A stretch of DNA of 64,000 bases from Corynebacterium hylobatis (GTDB taxonomy: Bacteria; Actinomycetota; Actinomycetes; Mycobacteriales; Mycobacteriaceae): assembly GCF_003955685.1 (NCBI RefSeq), contig NZ_RXHJ01000016.1, forward strand, positions 30,573 to 94,572. The letters run 5' to 3'. Each line of letters opens with the position of its first letter. Position 1 is the stretch's first letter. Below the pieces are notes generated by a model. The model had not been told where the DNA came from. It did no database searches and saw only the letters and a list, made by a program, of their open reading frames with translations. The translations under genes and the position numbers were made by a program. Shown here in pieces: positions 10,467 through 18,993 of this stretch.

Positions 10467-11153
10467 GTGGATGCACTCTGGGCCGATCTCGGCCCCCGGT
10501 TGTGGTCGGCCTTCTGGCTGACCATCCAGCTGACGATCTACTCCGCCATCGGCGCGATGATCCTCGGCACCATCCTCACCGCCATGAGGGTCTCCCCCGT
10601 CGGGATCCTACGGAACATCGCGACCTTCTACATCAACACCCTGCGCAACACCCCGCTGACCCTCATCGTCATCTTCTGTTCCTTCGGCCTGTACCAGAAC
10701 CTCGGACTGGTCCTGGCTGACCGCAGCTCACCCACCTTCCTGGTGGACCAGAACTTCCGTCTCGCCGTCCTCGGCTTCGTGCTCTACACCTCGGCGTTCG
10801 TGGCGGAGTCCCTGCGCTCCGGCATCAACACCGTGCACTTCGGGCAGGCGGAGGCCGCCCGGTCCCTCGGGCTGACCTTCGGGCAGAGTTTCAGCAACAT
10901 CGTCTTCCCCCAGGCCGTCCGCGCCGCGATCGTGCCCCTGGGCAACACCCTCATCGCGCTGACGAAGAACACCACCATCGCCTCGGCGATCGGCGTCGCC
11001 GAGGCCTCCCTGCTGATGAAGTCCACCATCGAGAACCACGCGAACCTGCTGTTCATCGTGTTCGGCATCTTCGCCCTGGGCTTCATCATCCTGACTCTGC
11101 CCACCGGCCTGGCGCTCAGCCGGCTGTCCGACCGACTGGCGGTGAGGAAATAA
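10467..11153 (+). CDS. gluC: Glutamate ABC importer, permease 1
   Basis: A 228-residue amino-acid permease with about five membrane segments and the EAA loop ([20 protein letters not shown]) that docks on the ATPase. The start is GTG 10467, six bases behind the strong site GGAAGGAG (10453-10460). It forms a heterodimeric channel with GluD. Its stop overlaps the gluD start codon (TAATG), so the pair is translationally coupled. Confidence 0.95.
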   Translation: MDALWADLGPRLWSAFWLTIQLTIYSAIGAMILGTILTAMRVSPVGILRNIATFYINTLRNTPLTLIVIFCSFGLYQNLGLVLADRSSPTFLVDQNFRLAVLGFVLYTSAFVAESLRSGINTVHFGQAEAARSLGLTFGQSFSNIVFPQAVRAAIVPLGNTLIALTKNTTIASAIGVAEASLLMKSTIENHANLLFIVFGIFALGFIILTLPTGLALSRLSDRLAVRK

Positions 11154-12091
11154 TGACCGTACGCGCCACAGTGCTCTACGACGCCCCCGGCCCCCGCGGC
11201 CGCCGCGTCAACCTCCTCCTGACCGTCGCCACCGCGGTCCTCACAGTGCTCATCCTCGCCTGGATCGGCTGGACCCTGAACAACAACGGCCAGCTCGAGG
11301 CCGCGAAATGGACCCCGTTCCTGGATTCCCAGACCTGGCGGACCTACCTGCTCCCCGGCCTGTGGGGCACGCTGAAATCGGCTTTCCTGTCGATCATCCT
11401 CGCGATGATCCTCGGCGTGCTGCTGGGCCTGGGACGCCTGTCGGAACTGGCGTGGCTGCGCTGGATCTGCGCCGTGATCATCGAGTTCTTCCGCGCCATC
11501 CCGGTACTGCTGCTCATGATCTTCGCCTACCAGCTCTTCGCCGAGTACAACATGGTCCCCTCCCGGCAGCTCGCCTTCGCCGCGGTTGTCTTCGCACTGA
11601 CCATGTACAACGGTTCCGTGGTCGCGGAGATCCTGCGCTCCGGCATCAACTCCCTGCCCAAGGGACAGACCGAGGCCGCCCGTGCGCTGGGTATGTCGCA
11701 CCAGCAGACCATGCGGACGATCCTGCTGCCGCAGGCGATCGCCGCCATGCTGCCGGCGCTGATCGCGCAGATGGTCATCGCACTGAAGGACTCCGCGCTG
11801 GGTTACCAGATCGGCTACGTGGAGGTCGTCCGTTCCGGCATCCAGTCCGCCTCCTTCAACCAGAACTTCCTGGCCTCGCTGACGGTCGTCGCGATCATCA
11901 TGATCCTGATCAACTGGGCCCTGACCTCCCTGGCGCAGCGCGTTGAGCGGCAGCTGCGGGCCGGCCGGGCGCGCCGCAACATCCTGGCCAAGGTGCCGGA
12001 GATGCCCGACCAGGGCATCGACACCAAGGACAACGTCAACGTCGACTGGCAGGCCCCCGGTTACGTGGAGATCCAGAACCCGGACCGCTGA
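11153..12091 (+). CDS. gluD: Glutamate ABC importer, permease 2
   Basis: A 312-residue permease, longer than GluC through an N-terminal extension before the first membrane segment and a hydrophilic C-terminal tail of about 45 residues. The EAA motif reads [23 protein letters not shown] 11153 overlaps the gluC stop and is preceded by GAGGAAA. Last gene of the operon; a strong hairpin follows at 12113. Confidence 0.95.
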   Translation: MTVRATVLYDAPGPRGRRVNLLLTVATAVLTVLILAWIGWTLNNNGQLEAAKWTPFLDSQTWRTYLLPGLWGTLKSAFLSIILAMILGVLLGLGRLSELAWLRWICAVIIEFFRAIPVLLLMIFAYQLFAEYNMVPSRQLAFAAVVFALTMYNGSVVAEILRSGINSLPKGQTEAARALGMSHQQTMRTILLPQAIAAMLPALIAQMVIALKDSALGYQIGYVEVVRSGIQSASFNQNFLASLTVVAIIMILINWALTSLAQRVERQLRAGRARRNILAKVPEMPDQGIDTKDNVNVDWQAPGYVEIQNPDR

Positions 12092-12112
12092 GCCCTCCTC
12101 AGACGGGAAAAA

Positions 12113-12142
12113 CCGCTGCCACCCGGCTCCGGGTGGCGGCGG
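12113..12142. terminator. Bidirectional terminator between gluD and recX
   Basis: A GC-rich hairpin with arms CCGCTGCCACCCGG and CCGGGTGGCGGCGG (one G-U pair). GGGAAAAA lies on the left, which is a U-tract for the reverse strand (recX), and CTGTTTC lies on the right for gluD. It sits between convergent genes. Confidence 0.8.
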
Positions 12143-12163
12143 TCCGCTGTTTCACCGGCGGTG

Positions 12164-12739
12164 TCAGCCGAGACCGGCAATGCGCTCCTCGAGGGCCTCC
12201 CGCGCGATGCGCAGGCTCATGCCCTGGGGGAAACCACGGCGGGCCAGCACCCCGACGATGCGCCGCAGCGCCTTATCAGTTTCCGCCCGGTCGGCCGGGG
12301 CCTCGCGGATGGTGCGCGCCTTCTTCTCTGCCAGGGCCCGGGCGGTGGCCTCCTCGTCGGCGGCGTCGATCTGCTCAAGGGCCTCCGCCCGCGTGGCGGA
12401 GTCGACGCCCTTCTGGCGCAGCTCCTGCTCCAGTACACGGGTGGACTTGCCGCGGCGGGCGTGGCGCTGCCGGACCCATTCCCGGGCGAAGGCCGCGTCG
12501 TCGAGGAGGTTGACCGCCGCCAGGTCATCGAGCACGTCGTCGACGACCACGGGCTCGAACTCGGCCTCGATGAGCCGCTCGCGCAGCTCCTGGCGGGATC
12601 GGGCCCGCACATCAAGCAGCCCCAGGGCGCGCCGACGCACGGCCGCCTTGGCCTCCTCCGCCTCCTGGTCGAACTGGCCCGGCGTGAATCCGGCGATCGC
12701 CTCCTTCAGTTGGGCGATCTTCTGCTCCCGGCTGGTCAT
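12164..12739 (-). CDS. recX: RecA regulator RecX
   Basis: RecX binds RecA filaments and damps their activity. The 191-residue product has the three helical repeats of the family: RRRALGLLDVRARSRQELRE, LLDDAAFAREWVRQRHARRG, and KGVDSATRAEALEQID. GGAGG precedes ATG 12739. It lies 15 bp downstream of recA in the same direction, the usual recA-recX operon, and should share recA's SOS control. Confidence 0.94.
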   Translation of the reverse strand: MTSREQKIAQLKEAIAGFTPGQFDQEAEEAKAAVRRRALGLLDVRARSRQELRERLIEAEFEPVVVDDVLDDLAAVNLLDDAAFAREWVRQRHARRGKSTRVLEQELRQKGVDSATRAEALEQIDAADEEATARALAEKKARTIREAPADRAETDKALRRIVGVLARRGFPQGMSLRIAREALEERIAGLG

Positions 12740-12754
12740 GGCACCTCCTGCCCG

Positions 12755-13894
12755 CTATTCCGCGGTGGCTGCAGCCTCAGCCTCAGCTTCAGCCTCGGCC
12801 TCGTCGTCGAAGTCGACGTTGGGCACCATGTCGACCGGCTCATCGGTGAGGGTGTCGCCTGCGGCGGCCGCCTCAGGGCCGATACCCAGCTTGATGAAGA
12901 TCTTGCGCTCGATCTCGTCGGCCAGCTCCGGAGTCTCCTTGAGCAGCAGGCGGGCCTTCTCCTTGCCCTGCCCGAGCTGGTCACCCTCGTAAGTGAACCA
13001 GGAGCCGGACTTCTTCACGATGCCGTTCTCCACGCCGAGGTCGATGATGGAGGACTCCCGGGAGATGCCCTCGCCGTAGATGATGTCGAACTCGGCGATC
13101 TTGAAGGGCGGGGAGACCTTGTTCTTGACCACCTTGACGCGGGTGCGGTTACCGATGGCGTCCTGGCCGTCCTTGAGTGTCTGGATGCGGCGCACGTCGA
13201 GGCGGACCGAGGCGTAGAACTTCAGTGCCTTGCCGCCGGTGGTGGTCTCCGGGGAGCCGAACATGACGCCGATCTTCTCGCGCAACTGGTTGATGAAGAT
13301 GGCGGTGGTGCCGGAGGTGTGCAGGGCTCCGGTCATCTTGCGCAGTGCCTGGCTCATCAGACGGGCCTGCAGGCCGACGTGACTGTCACCCATCTCGCCC
13401 TCGATCTCGGCCTTCGGGGTCAGGGCCGCGACGGAGTCGATGACGAGGATGTCGATGGCGCCGGAGCGCACGAGCATGTCCGCGATCTCCAGGGCCTGCT
13501 CGCCGGTGTCCGGCTGGGAGACCAGCAGGTTGTCGGTGTCCACACCGAGTTTCTTGGCGTAGTCGGGGTCCAGTGCGTGCTCGGCATCGATGAAGGCGGC
13601 GATACCGCCGGCTTTCTGTGCCTGGGCGATGGCGTGCAGCGCCACGGTCGTCTTACCGGAGGACTCCGGGCCGTAGATCTCGACGACGCGGCCGCGGGGG
13701 AAACCGCCGATGCCGAGGGCCACGTCGATCGCGGTGTTGCCGGAGGAGATGATCTGGATCGGCGGACGGTTCTCGTCACCGAGGCGCATGACCGCGCCCT
13801 TGCCGTAGTCCTTCTCGATCATCGCCAGCGCGGCGTCGAGCGCCTTCTGCCGGTCATCGCCCTTGGCGGAGGTGGCCTTCTTCTTGGTTGCCAT
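12755..13894 (-). CDS. recA: Recombinase RecA
   Basis: The recombinase forms filaments on single-stranded DNA, drives strand exchange and stimulates LexA self-cleavage. The 379-residue product has Walker [10 protein letters not shown], Walker B in [12 protein letters not shown], loop L2 around [13 protein letters not shown], and an acidic C-terminal tail with [18 protein letters not shown] lies before ATG 13894; upstream in-frame codons lack a site. It has a long leader (about 180 nt) behind the LexA box at 14088. Confidence 0.98.
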   Translation of the reverse strand: MATKKKATSAKGDDRQKALDAALAMIEKDYGKGAVMRLGDENRPPIQIISSGNTAIDVALGIGGFPRGRVVEIYGPESSGKTTVALHAIAQAQKAGGIAAFIDAEHALDPDYAKKLGVDTDNLLVSQPDTGEQALEIADMLVRSGAIDILVIDSVAALTPKAEIEGEMGDSHVGLQARLMSQALRKMTGALHTSGTTAIFINQLREKIGVMFGSPETTTGGKALKFYASVRLDVRRIQTLKDGQDAIGNRTRVKVVKNKVSPPFKIAEFDIIYGEGISRESSIIDLGVENGIVKKSGSWFTYEGDQLGQGKEKARLLLKETPELADEIERKIFIKLGIGPEAAAAGDTLTDEPVDMVPNVDFDDEAEAEAEAEAAATAE

Positions 13895-14080
13895 GGTGGC
13901 GTTTCCTTCTGTTGGGTGGTCTGTGGTGACGTCGGTGGGTTGGTCGGGCAGGAAAGTGTCCACATCCTCTTGGACTCCGTTCGCCCCCGAAAGGCTCCCG
14001 GTTCAGGGATGTCCGCCCTCCCGCACGATGTTCTGGCCCCACGGTATCCACAGGGTGGGACACAAGGATCGTCGAATTCG

Positions 14081-14103
14081 AACTTACACGCACGTTTGTT
14101 CGA
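14081..14103 (-). promoter_or_regulatory. LexA (SOS) box and -10 of recA
   Basis: The + strand at 14088-14103 reads ACGCACGTTTGTTCGA, one half perfect and the other with one mismatch to the core CGAAC-N4-GTTCG of actinobacterial LexA sites. On the reverse strand a -10 hexamer TAAGTT (14081-14086) lies directly downstream, so bound LexA would cover the -35 and spacer. A second palindrome, TCGAATTCGA, lies at 14072-14081. Confidence 0.7.
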
Positions 14104-14111
14104 AAGCAACG

Positions 14112-14327
14112 TCAGCGGTCGAGGTCATCGCGTCCCAGTCGGCGCCCCTCCGGAACATCGAAGTCATCACACAACTCCAGCCACACCTTGCGCAGGTCAA
14201 CACCGTCCTCGATGAGCTGCTCCGGGGTACGCCCACTGGAGACGAGCACATGGGAGTGCGCGAGGAACCGCGCTTGGGCCCGCCCGAACTCGTCCTCGAG
14301 GAGCTGATGGAATTCCGTCAGTCGCAT
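14112..14327 (-). CDS. DUF3046 protein
   Basis: A 71-residue protein starting MRLTEFHQLLEDEFGRAQAR and ending GRRLGRDDLDR. The same small gene sits upstream of recA in mycobacteria (Rv2738c) and corynebacteria. No catalytic motif is evident; function unknown. It ends 9 bp before the SOS box and reads toward recA, so read-through could also supply recA. Confidence 0.8.
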   Translation of the reverse strand: MRLTEFHQLLEDEFGRAQARFLAHSHVLVSSGRTPEQLIEDGVDLRKVWLELCDDFDVPEGRRLGRDDLDR

Positions 14328-14374
14328 GCCCGCATGATACCGGGACCTGTGTCCACAGGCCTCCCCGACGCTCG

Positions 14375-14399
14375 ACTGAACACCGTTCAGTGCTACCGT
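14375..14399 (+). promoter_or_regulatory. BioQ-type operator and -10 of bioYMN
   Basis: A perfect 17-bp palindrome ACTGAACACCGTTCAGT (14375-14391) matches the TGAAC-N3-GTTCA shape of the corynebacterial biotin regulator BioQ. It abuts the -10 hexamer TACCGT (14394-14399), which ends 6 nt before the bioY ATG. A repressor here would block RNA polymerase. The identification as BioQ is by motif and by the biotin-import genes downstream. Confidence 0.78.
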
Positions 14400-14405
14400 G
14401 TCCCC

Positions 14406-14990
14406 ATGACCACAACCACCACCCGCACCTCGCGGTCCACGGTCCAGGACCTGGCATATGTTGCTGTCTTCGCGGCCCTGATCATCGTGCTCGCCTTCGT
14501 CGCCATCCCCATCGGCGCCGCCGGCGTGCCGATCGTCCTCCAGAACGCCGCGATCGTGTTGGCCGGCCTCGTCCTCGGTGGCCGCCGCGGCTTCCTCGTC
14601 GCCGCGCTCGTCCTCTTCCTCGGCCTCATCGGCCTGCCCGTGCTCGCCGGTGGGCACACCACGCTCGCGGCCCTGGCCGGCCCGACCGTCGGCTACATCG
14701 TCGGCTACCTCGTCTCTGCCGGTGTCGCGGGCGCCATCGCCTACCGTGCCCCCGCACGCAACCGCGGTGCCCAGGTCGTGTGGTTCACCGTCGCCGCCGC
14801 CGTCGGCCTGCTGCTCCAGTACTTCTTCGGTGCCCTGGGACTGGTGTGGCGAGCCGGACTGAGCCTGGGCGAGTCGATCATCGCCCAGGGCGCCTTCCTC
14901 ATCCCGGACGCCGCGAAATTCGCCGTCATGGTGGTCATCGCCCTCGGCATCCACGCCGCCTTCCCCGATCTCCTCTCCCGCAGGAAATAA
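14406..14990 (+). CDS. bioY: Biotin transporter S component BioY
   Basis: BioY is the high-affinity biotin-binding membrane subunit of an ECF importer. The 194-residue protein has six hydrophobic segments and the family pattern VPIVLQNAAIVLAGLVLGGRRG followed by LPVLAGGHTTLAALAGPT. ATG 14406 lies 7 nt from the -10, so the mRNA is probably leaderless. The stop overlaps the bioM start. Confidence 0.95.
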   Translation: MTTTTTRTSRSTVQDLAYVAVFAALIIVLAFVAIPIGAAGVPIVLQNAAIVLAGLVLGGRRGFLVAALVLFLGLIGLPVLAGGHTTLAALAGPTVGYIVGYLVSAGVAGAIAYRAPARNRGAQVVWFTVAAAVGLLLQYFFGALGLVWRAGLSLGESIIAQGAFLIPDAAKFAVMVVIALGIHAAFPDLLSRRK

Positions 14991-15679
14991 TGCCCACCAT
15001 CACCTTCGACAACGTCTCCGTCGTCTTCGACGGAGACGTCTCCCCCACCCTGGACCAGATCAACCTGAATCTCACCGAACACCGGATCGGCATCATCGGC
15101 GCCAACGGCTCCGGCAAATCCACCCTCGCCCGGCTCATCAACGGACTGGGCTCCCCCACCTCGGGGCAGGTCAGCGTGGACGGACGCGACGTGGACAAAT
15201 ACGGCCGGGAGATCCGCCGCCGCGTCGGCTTCGTATTCTCCGACGCCGAGAACCAGATCGTCATGCCCCAGGTGCGTGACGACGTCGCCTTCTCCCTGCG
15301 CCGCCTGAAGCTCTCCCGCGCCGAACGCGATGCGCGTGTCGACGCCGCCCTCGACCGCTTCGGCCTCACCCCTCTGGCGGAGGCCTCCCCGCACACGCTC
15401 TCGGGCGGCCAGAAACAGCTGCTCGCGCTCGCCGCTGTCCTGGTCATCGAACCCGATCTGATCATCGCCGACGAACCGACCACACTGCTCGACCTGCGCA
15501 ACCGCATCCGCATCGCCCGGGAGTTCGCCGCGCTGGAACAGCAGCTCATCGTGGTCACCCACGACCTGGACCTCCTCGAGGACTTCGACCGCGTCATCTG
15601 CCTGGACAACGGCCGCATCATCGCCGACGGTGAGCCCCACGAGGTGTGCGCCCACTACAGAGGCCTGATGCTCGCGTGA
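14990..15679 (+). CDS. bioM: Biotin ECF importer ATPase
   Basis: A 229-residue ATPase of the EcfA type: Walker A GANGSGKST, Q-loop FSDAENQIVMPQV (typical ECF form), signature LSGGQKQ, Walker B LIIADEPTTLLDL, switch His in VVTHDLDLL. ATG 14990 shares its A with the bioY stop and is preceded by CAGGAAA. It drives BioY together with BioN. Confidence 0.95.
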   Translation: MPTITFDNVSVVFDGDVSPTLDQINLNLTEHRIGIIGANGSGKSTLARLINGLGSPTSGQVSVDGRDVDKYGREIRRRVGFVFSDAENQIVMPQVRDDVAFSLRRLKLSRAERDARVDAALDRFGLTPLAEASPHTLSGGQKQLLALAAVLVIEPDLIIADEPTTLLDLRNRIRIAREFAALEQQLIVVTHDLDLLEDFDRVICLDNGRIIADGEPHEVCAHYRGLMLA

Positions 15680-16287
15680 GGAACATCCCGCTGGGTGTCC
15701 ACCTGCCCGGGAACACCCTGATCCACCGTGCCCCCGCCGGCTGGAAGTTCCTCACCCTGCTGGTCTTCATCCTGACCTCCACCTTCCTGGTGGACACCCC
15801 TGCCATGGCCGGCCTGTGGCTGGGCATGGTGGCCGTGGGTTATGTGGTGGCCCGCGTACCACTGCGGATGGCCCTCGGGCAGACCCTACCGGTCCTGCCG
15901 GTTCTACTGGCTCTGGGAGCTTTCCAGTGGTGGCAGCGCGGCCTCGACCTCGCGCTGACCATGGTGCTCGTACTGCTGGCCTCCGTGGCCGCCGCCGCGC
16001 TGCTCACCCTGACCACCACCATCGCCGAGCTGATGGCGGCCGTCGAGAAGGGTCTGTCCCCTTTCGCCCGCTTCGGCCTGCCGGTGGAGACCATCTCGCT
16101 GGCGGTCTCCCTGACCTTCCGGCTCATCCCCCTCCAGCTGGCCACCGTGCAGGAGGTGCTGGCTGCACGCAAGGCCCGCGGGGCGGGCTTCTCCATCGCG
16201 GCCTTCGGTACCCCAGTACTCATCCGTTCCATCCGCCGCGCCCGACTGCTCGCGGAGGCCCTCACCGCCCGGGGCGTCGGCGACTGA
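15676..16287 (+). CDS. bioN: Biotin ECF importer transmembrane component
   Basis: A 203-residue EcfT-type protein with about five membrane helices. It has the coupling motif ARKARGAGFS and the later ARLLAEALTARG, which contact the ATPase. The start is GTG 15676, overlapping the bioM TGA in GTGA. Last gene of bioYMN; a perfect terminator hairpin follows at 16322. Confidence 0.94.
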   Translation: MRNIPLGVHLPGNTLIHRAPAGWKFLTLLVFILTSTFLVDTPAMAGLWLGMVAVGYVVARVPLRMALGQTLPVLPVLLALGAFQWWQRGLDLALTMVLVLLASVAAAALLTLTTTIAELMAAVEKGLSPFARFGLPVETISLAVSLTFRLIPLQLATVQEVLAARKARGAGFSIAAFGTPVLIRSIRRARLLAEALTARGVGD

Positions 16288-16321
16288 TCCCTGAAGTCCG
16301 CCCCGCACCAGGCACAGAAAA

Positions 16322-16352
16322 ACTCCCCGGAAACCAGTGGCTTCCGGGGAGT
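16322..16352. terminator. Bidirectional terminator between bioN and pspA
   Basis: Perfect 11-bp stem ACTCCCCGGAA / TTCCGGGGAGT with a 9-nt loop. AAAA on the left serves as a U-tract for the reverse strand (pspA); CTGCTTGT lies on the right. The flanking genes converge. Confidence 0.85.
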
Positions 16353-16368
16353 CTGCTTGTCTACGGGG

Positions 16369-17202
16369 TTACTCGCCGCGCAGCTCGCGCATGCGGCGGG
16401 CGACGGCGTCATCGGCGACGTTGTCGGCACCGGGCGCGCCACCCTCGATCGCCTTGTCAGCGGCCGGGGAGGACAGCTCGTTGCCGCCCTTCATCTCGGC
16501 GCGGATCTGCTCGAGGCGGGAGTGTCCGGCCATCTGGATGCCGGCCTGCTGCACCTCGGCCATGCGGCCCTCGACAGAGTCCTGGGCCAGCTCGGCCTGG
16601 CCGAGCGCGTTGGCGTAACGGCGCTCGATCTTCTCGCGCACCTGGTCCAGGTTCGGGGTGGAACCGGCGGTGATGGAGTTCATGGACTGCAGGGACTCGG
16701 AGACCTTCTCCTGCATCTTGGCCTGCTCCAGCTGGGAGAGCAGCTTGGTGCGCTCGGCGACCTTCTGCTGCAGGGCCATGGAGTTGCGCTCCACGGCCTG
16801 CTTGGCCTGGTCGGCCTGCTGCAGGGACTGGTCGTGGAGCTGCTTGGTGTCCTCGACGGACTGCTCCGCGGTGACCAGCTGGGCGGCGAAGGCCTCGGCA
16901 GCGTTCTCGTACTCGACGGCCTTCTTCTCATCGCCCTCGGCGCGGGCCTTGTCAGCCAGCTGCAGGGCCTGACGGGTGTTGGCCTGGAGCTTCTCGATCT
17001 CGCCGAGACGACGGTTCAGCTGCATCTCCAGCTGACGCTGGTTGCCGATGACGGCAGCGGCCTGCTGCGACAGCTCCTGGTGCTGGCGCTGCGCGTCCTC
17101 GATGGCCTGCTGAATCTGCACCTTCGGATCGGCGTTCTCCTCGATCTTCGAGTCGAACAGCGCCATCAGGTACTTCCATGCCTTGACGAAGGGATTAGCC
17201 AT
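16369..17202 (-). CDS. PspA/IM30 family membrane-stress protein
   Basis: A 277-residue, almost wholly coiled-coil protein. The N-terminus [20 protein letters not shown] is the amphipathic helix that binds membranes, followed by long Gln/Glu/Ala-rich helices. It is the homologue of mycobacterial Rv2744c. AGGAAGG precedes ATG 17202. It lies 90 bp downstream of clgR, the regulator that controls the homologous gene in mycobacteria; I could not find a clear ClgR operator in that gap. Confidence 0.93.
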   Translation of the reverse strand: MANPFVKAWKYLMALFDSKIEENADPKVQIQQAIEDAQRQHQELSQQAAAVIGNQRQLEMQLNRRLGEIEKLQANTRQALQLADKARAEGDEKKAVEYENAAEAFAAQLVTAEQSVEDTKQLHDQSLQQADQAKQAVERNSMALQQKVAERTKLLSQLEQAKMQEKVSESLQSMNSITAGSTPNLDQVREKIERRYANALGQAELAQDSVEGRMAEVQQAGIQMAGHSRLEQIRAEMKGGNELSSPAADKAIEGGAPGADNVADDAVARRMRELRGE

Positions 17203-17292
17203 GTCGGATCGGGCCTTCCTAGATTTTGTTCAACGTTAACGACACCATGGTAGCGGACAGAACCACGTACCGTCGGGCGCGGTCGGGCGGTG

Positions 17293-17619
17293 TTATGCGC
17301 GCAGGGTGCCCGTGACGAATTCCTCCGTGACGGACTGCAGCGCCATGGAACCGGCGGCCTCAATGAGGACGTCCGCGACCGAGGTGCCCAGCGCATGGCA
17401 GACCGACGCCAACAGCTCGGAGGAGACCTCCTTGCGGCCGCGTTCCAGTTCGGACAGGTAACCGGGTGAGACACGCGCAGATTCTGCGAGTTCCCGCAGA
17501 GTGATGCCCTTTTCCGCCCGGAACGAGCGGAGGGCAGCACCGAGTGCCTCCCGGAGCAGGGGTTCAGGCGCCCGCCGGGAAGCGACGAGCGGGGTATCAA
17601 TGACAGCGGTGGTAACCAT
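17293..17619 (-). CDS. clgR: XRE-type regulator ClgR
   Basis: A 108-residue activator of Clp protease and stress genes in actinobacteria. An XRE helix-turn-helix occupies residues about 27-82 (GITLRELAESARVSPGYLSE, LERGRKEVSSELLASVCHAL). A short tail ends TGTLRA, the kind of small nonpolar C-terminus that makes ClgR a Clp substrate. AGAAGGAG precedes ATG 17619. It follows cinA by 8 bp, so it belongs to the pgsA-cinA-clgR unit. Confidence 0.9.
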   Translation of the reverse strand: MVTTAVIDTPLVASRRAPEPLLREALGAALRSFRAEKGITLRELAESARVSPGYLSELERGRKEVSSELLASVCHALGTSVADVLIEAAGSMALQSVTEEFVTGTLRA

Positions 17620-17627
17620 TACTCCTT

Positions 17628-18101
17628 CTAACGACCAGCGGCACAGGTTTGTTCCACCCGGGCCAGCAACCCTTCCAATGCGGCGGCCACGGCGGCCTCC
17701 CGGATCTCCCGGCGGGATCCGGTGAAGTTGTGTCCCTCTGTCTCCACGCCGTTGTCGTCCGCATAGCCGATCCAGACCTCCCCCACCGGGCGTCCGTCCT
17801 GTGGATCGGGTCCGGCCACCCCGGTCAGAGACACGCCCCAGTCTGCGAGGCAGACCTTGCGCACCCCCGCCGCCATGGCGGCGGCCGCCTCCACGGAGAC
17901 CGGACCGAAGGTGTCCAGCACCCGGTCCGGGACACCTGCGAGCAACATCTTCAGCTCTGTGGCGTAGGTGATCAACCCGCCCCGCAGCACCGTGGAGGCG
18001 CCGGGAGTGTCGGCGAGTGTCGCGGTGGCCAGGCCCGCGGTCAGGGACTCACAGAAGGCGACGGTGAGCCCGCGGCTCCGCAACGCCTCGACGAGGTTCA
18101 C
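17628..18101 (-). CDS. cinA: CinA C-terminal-domain protein (NMN amidohydrolase type)
   Basis: A 157-residue stand-alone CinA C-terminal domain, the PncC-type deamidase that turns nicotinamide mononucleotide into nicotinate mononucleotide. Motifs: TVAFCESLTAGLATATLAD with the catalytic Ser, and SLTGVAGPDPQDGRPVGEVW. The start is GTG 18101, overlapping the pgsA TGA in GTGA. In C. glutamicum the same neighbourhood (pgsA, cinA, clgR) is found. Confidence 0.9.
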   Translation of the reverse strand: MNLVEALRSRGLTVAFCESLTAGLATATLADTPGASTVLRGGLITYATELKMLLAGVPDRVLDTFGPVSVEAAAAMAAGVRKVCLADWGVSLTGVAGPDPQDGRPVGEVWIGYADDNGVETEGHNFTGSRREIREAAVAAALEGLLARVEQTCAAGR

Positions 18102-18643
18102 GGCTGCCGCCGGGAATCGATCAGGTACTGCGCACCCGTCCACACGGTGACCACCACGGCGGCGAGCATGACCAGCCAGCTCGGCAGGTCCATCCACGCC
18201 GGCAGGGGCATCAGGTACAGGCCTACCGCCACCGCCTGCAGGGTGGTCTTGACCTTGCCGCCCTTCGAGGCGGGGACGACCAGCCCGCGACGCAGCATGA
18301 CCATCCGCCACACGGTGATGCCGAATTCCCGCACCAGGATCACGATGGTGACCCAGACGGGCAGGACACCGATGATGTTCAGGCTGACCAACGCGGCGGT
18401 CATGAGGGCCTTGTCGGCGATCGGGTCAGCGATCTTGCCGAAATCCGTCACCAGGTTGCGGGCCCGGGCGATGTCACCGTCGAGTTTGTCGGTGATCATC
18501 AGGGCCACGAAGACACCGAACGCCCACCACATGTGGTCGGCCAGCACGAGCCAGACGAACAGCGGGATGACCAGGATCCGCAGACTCGTCAACACATTGG
18601 GAAGGTTGAAGTTGCTGGGTTTCGCGGGCGTCGGTGCAGTCAC
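18098..18643 (-). CDS. pgsA: CDP-alcohol phosphatidyltransferase (phosphatidylglycerophosphate synthase type)
   Basis: A 181-residue membrane enzyme that joins CDP-diacylglycerol to glycerol 3-phosphate. It has the start NLPNVLTSLRILVIPLFV, the CDP-alcohol signature region with DKLDGDIARARNLVTDFGKI and DPIADKAL, and about four to five membrane helices. The start is GTG 18643, with -10 TAGGGT (18651-18656) ending 7 nt before it (leaderless); ATG 18688 upstream is less likely because it overlaps the divergent gene. Confidence 0.88.
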   Translation of the reverse strand: MTAPTPAKPSNFNLPNVLTSLRILVIPLFVWLVLADHMWWAFGVFVALMITDKLDGDIARARNLVTDFGKIADPIADKALMTAALVSLNIIGVLPVWVTIVILVREFGITVWRMVMLRRGLVVPASKGGKVKTTLQAVAVGLYLMPLPAWMDLPSWLVMLAAVVVTVWTGAQYLIDSRRQP

Positions 18644-18686
18644 GCCACACACCCTACCCGCCCGGGTCGGAGTAACATTTCTGAGC

Positions 18687-18992
18687 ATGAAATACTTTGC
18701 AGTCCATTACCAGTACCCCCACGAGGCAGCGGAGATTGTCGCGCTGCGCCCCGAGCACCGCGAATGGCTGGCCACCCTGGCCACCGCGGACCAGCTCGTC
18801 GGCTCCGGCCCCTACACCGACGGTGAGGGCAGCGCGCTGATCATCATCCGTCTCCCCGAGACCGCCACGCTCCGTGACGCCGAGGAACTCATGGACAATG
18901 ACCCGTTCACCCGCGAGAACGCGCTTGCGGGCCGCACCGTCCGGGAGTGGAACCCCGTGTTGAACGTGTTCCGCGCCCCGGACGGGAACTGA
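18687..18992 (+). CDS. YciI-like protein
   Basis: A 101-residue YCII-domain protein (MKYFAVHYQYPHEAAEIVAL; HREWLATLATADQLVGSGPY; NDPFTRENAL). It has the conserved His and Asp pair of the ferredoxin-like fold; the biochemical role is unknown. -10 TAACAT (18673-18678) ends 8 nt before ATG 18687, so it is probably leaderless. Divergent from pgsA across 43 bp; the terC stop lies 1 bp after its end on the other strand. Confidence 0.85.
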   Translation: MKYFAVHYQYPHEAAEIVALRPEHREWLATLATADQLVGSGPYTDGEGSALIIIRLPETATLRDAEELMDNDPFTRENALAGRTVREWNPVLNVFRAPDGN

Positions 18993-18993
18993 C

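Noticed and set aside
12161..14215. A 684-codon open frame opposite recX and recA
   Set aside because: Antisense shadow; it runs across the recX-recA gap and the recA promoter and has no domain.
17203..17292. ClgR operator between clgR and pspA
   Set aside because: Some CG-rich half-sites are present, but no convincing inverted pair.
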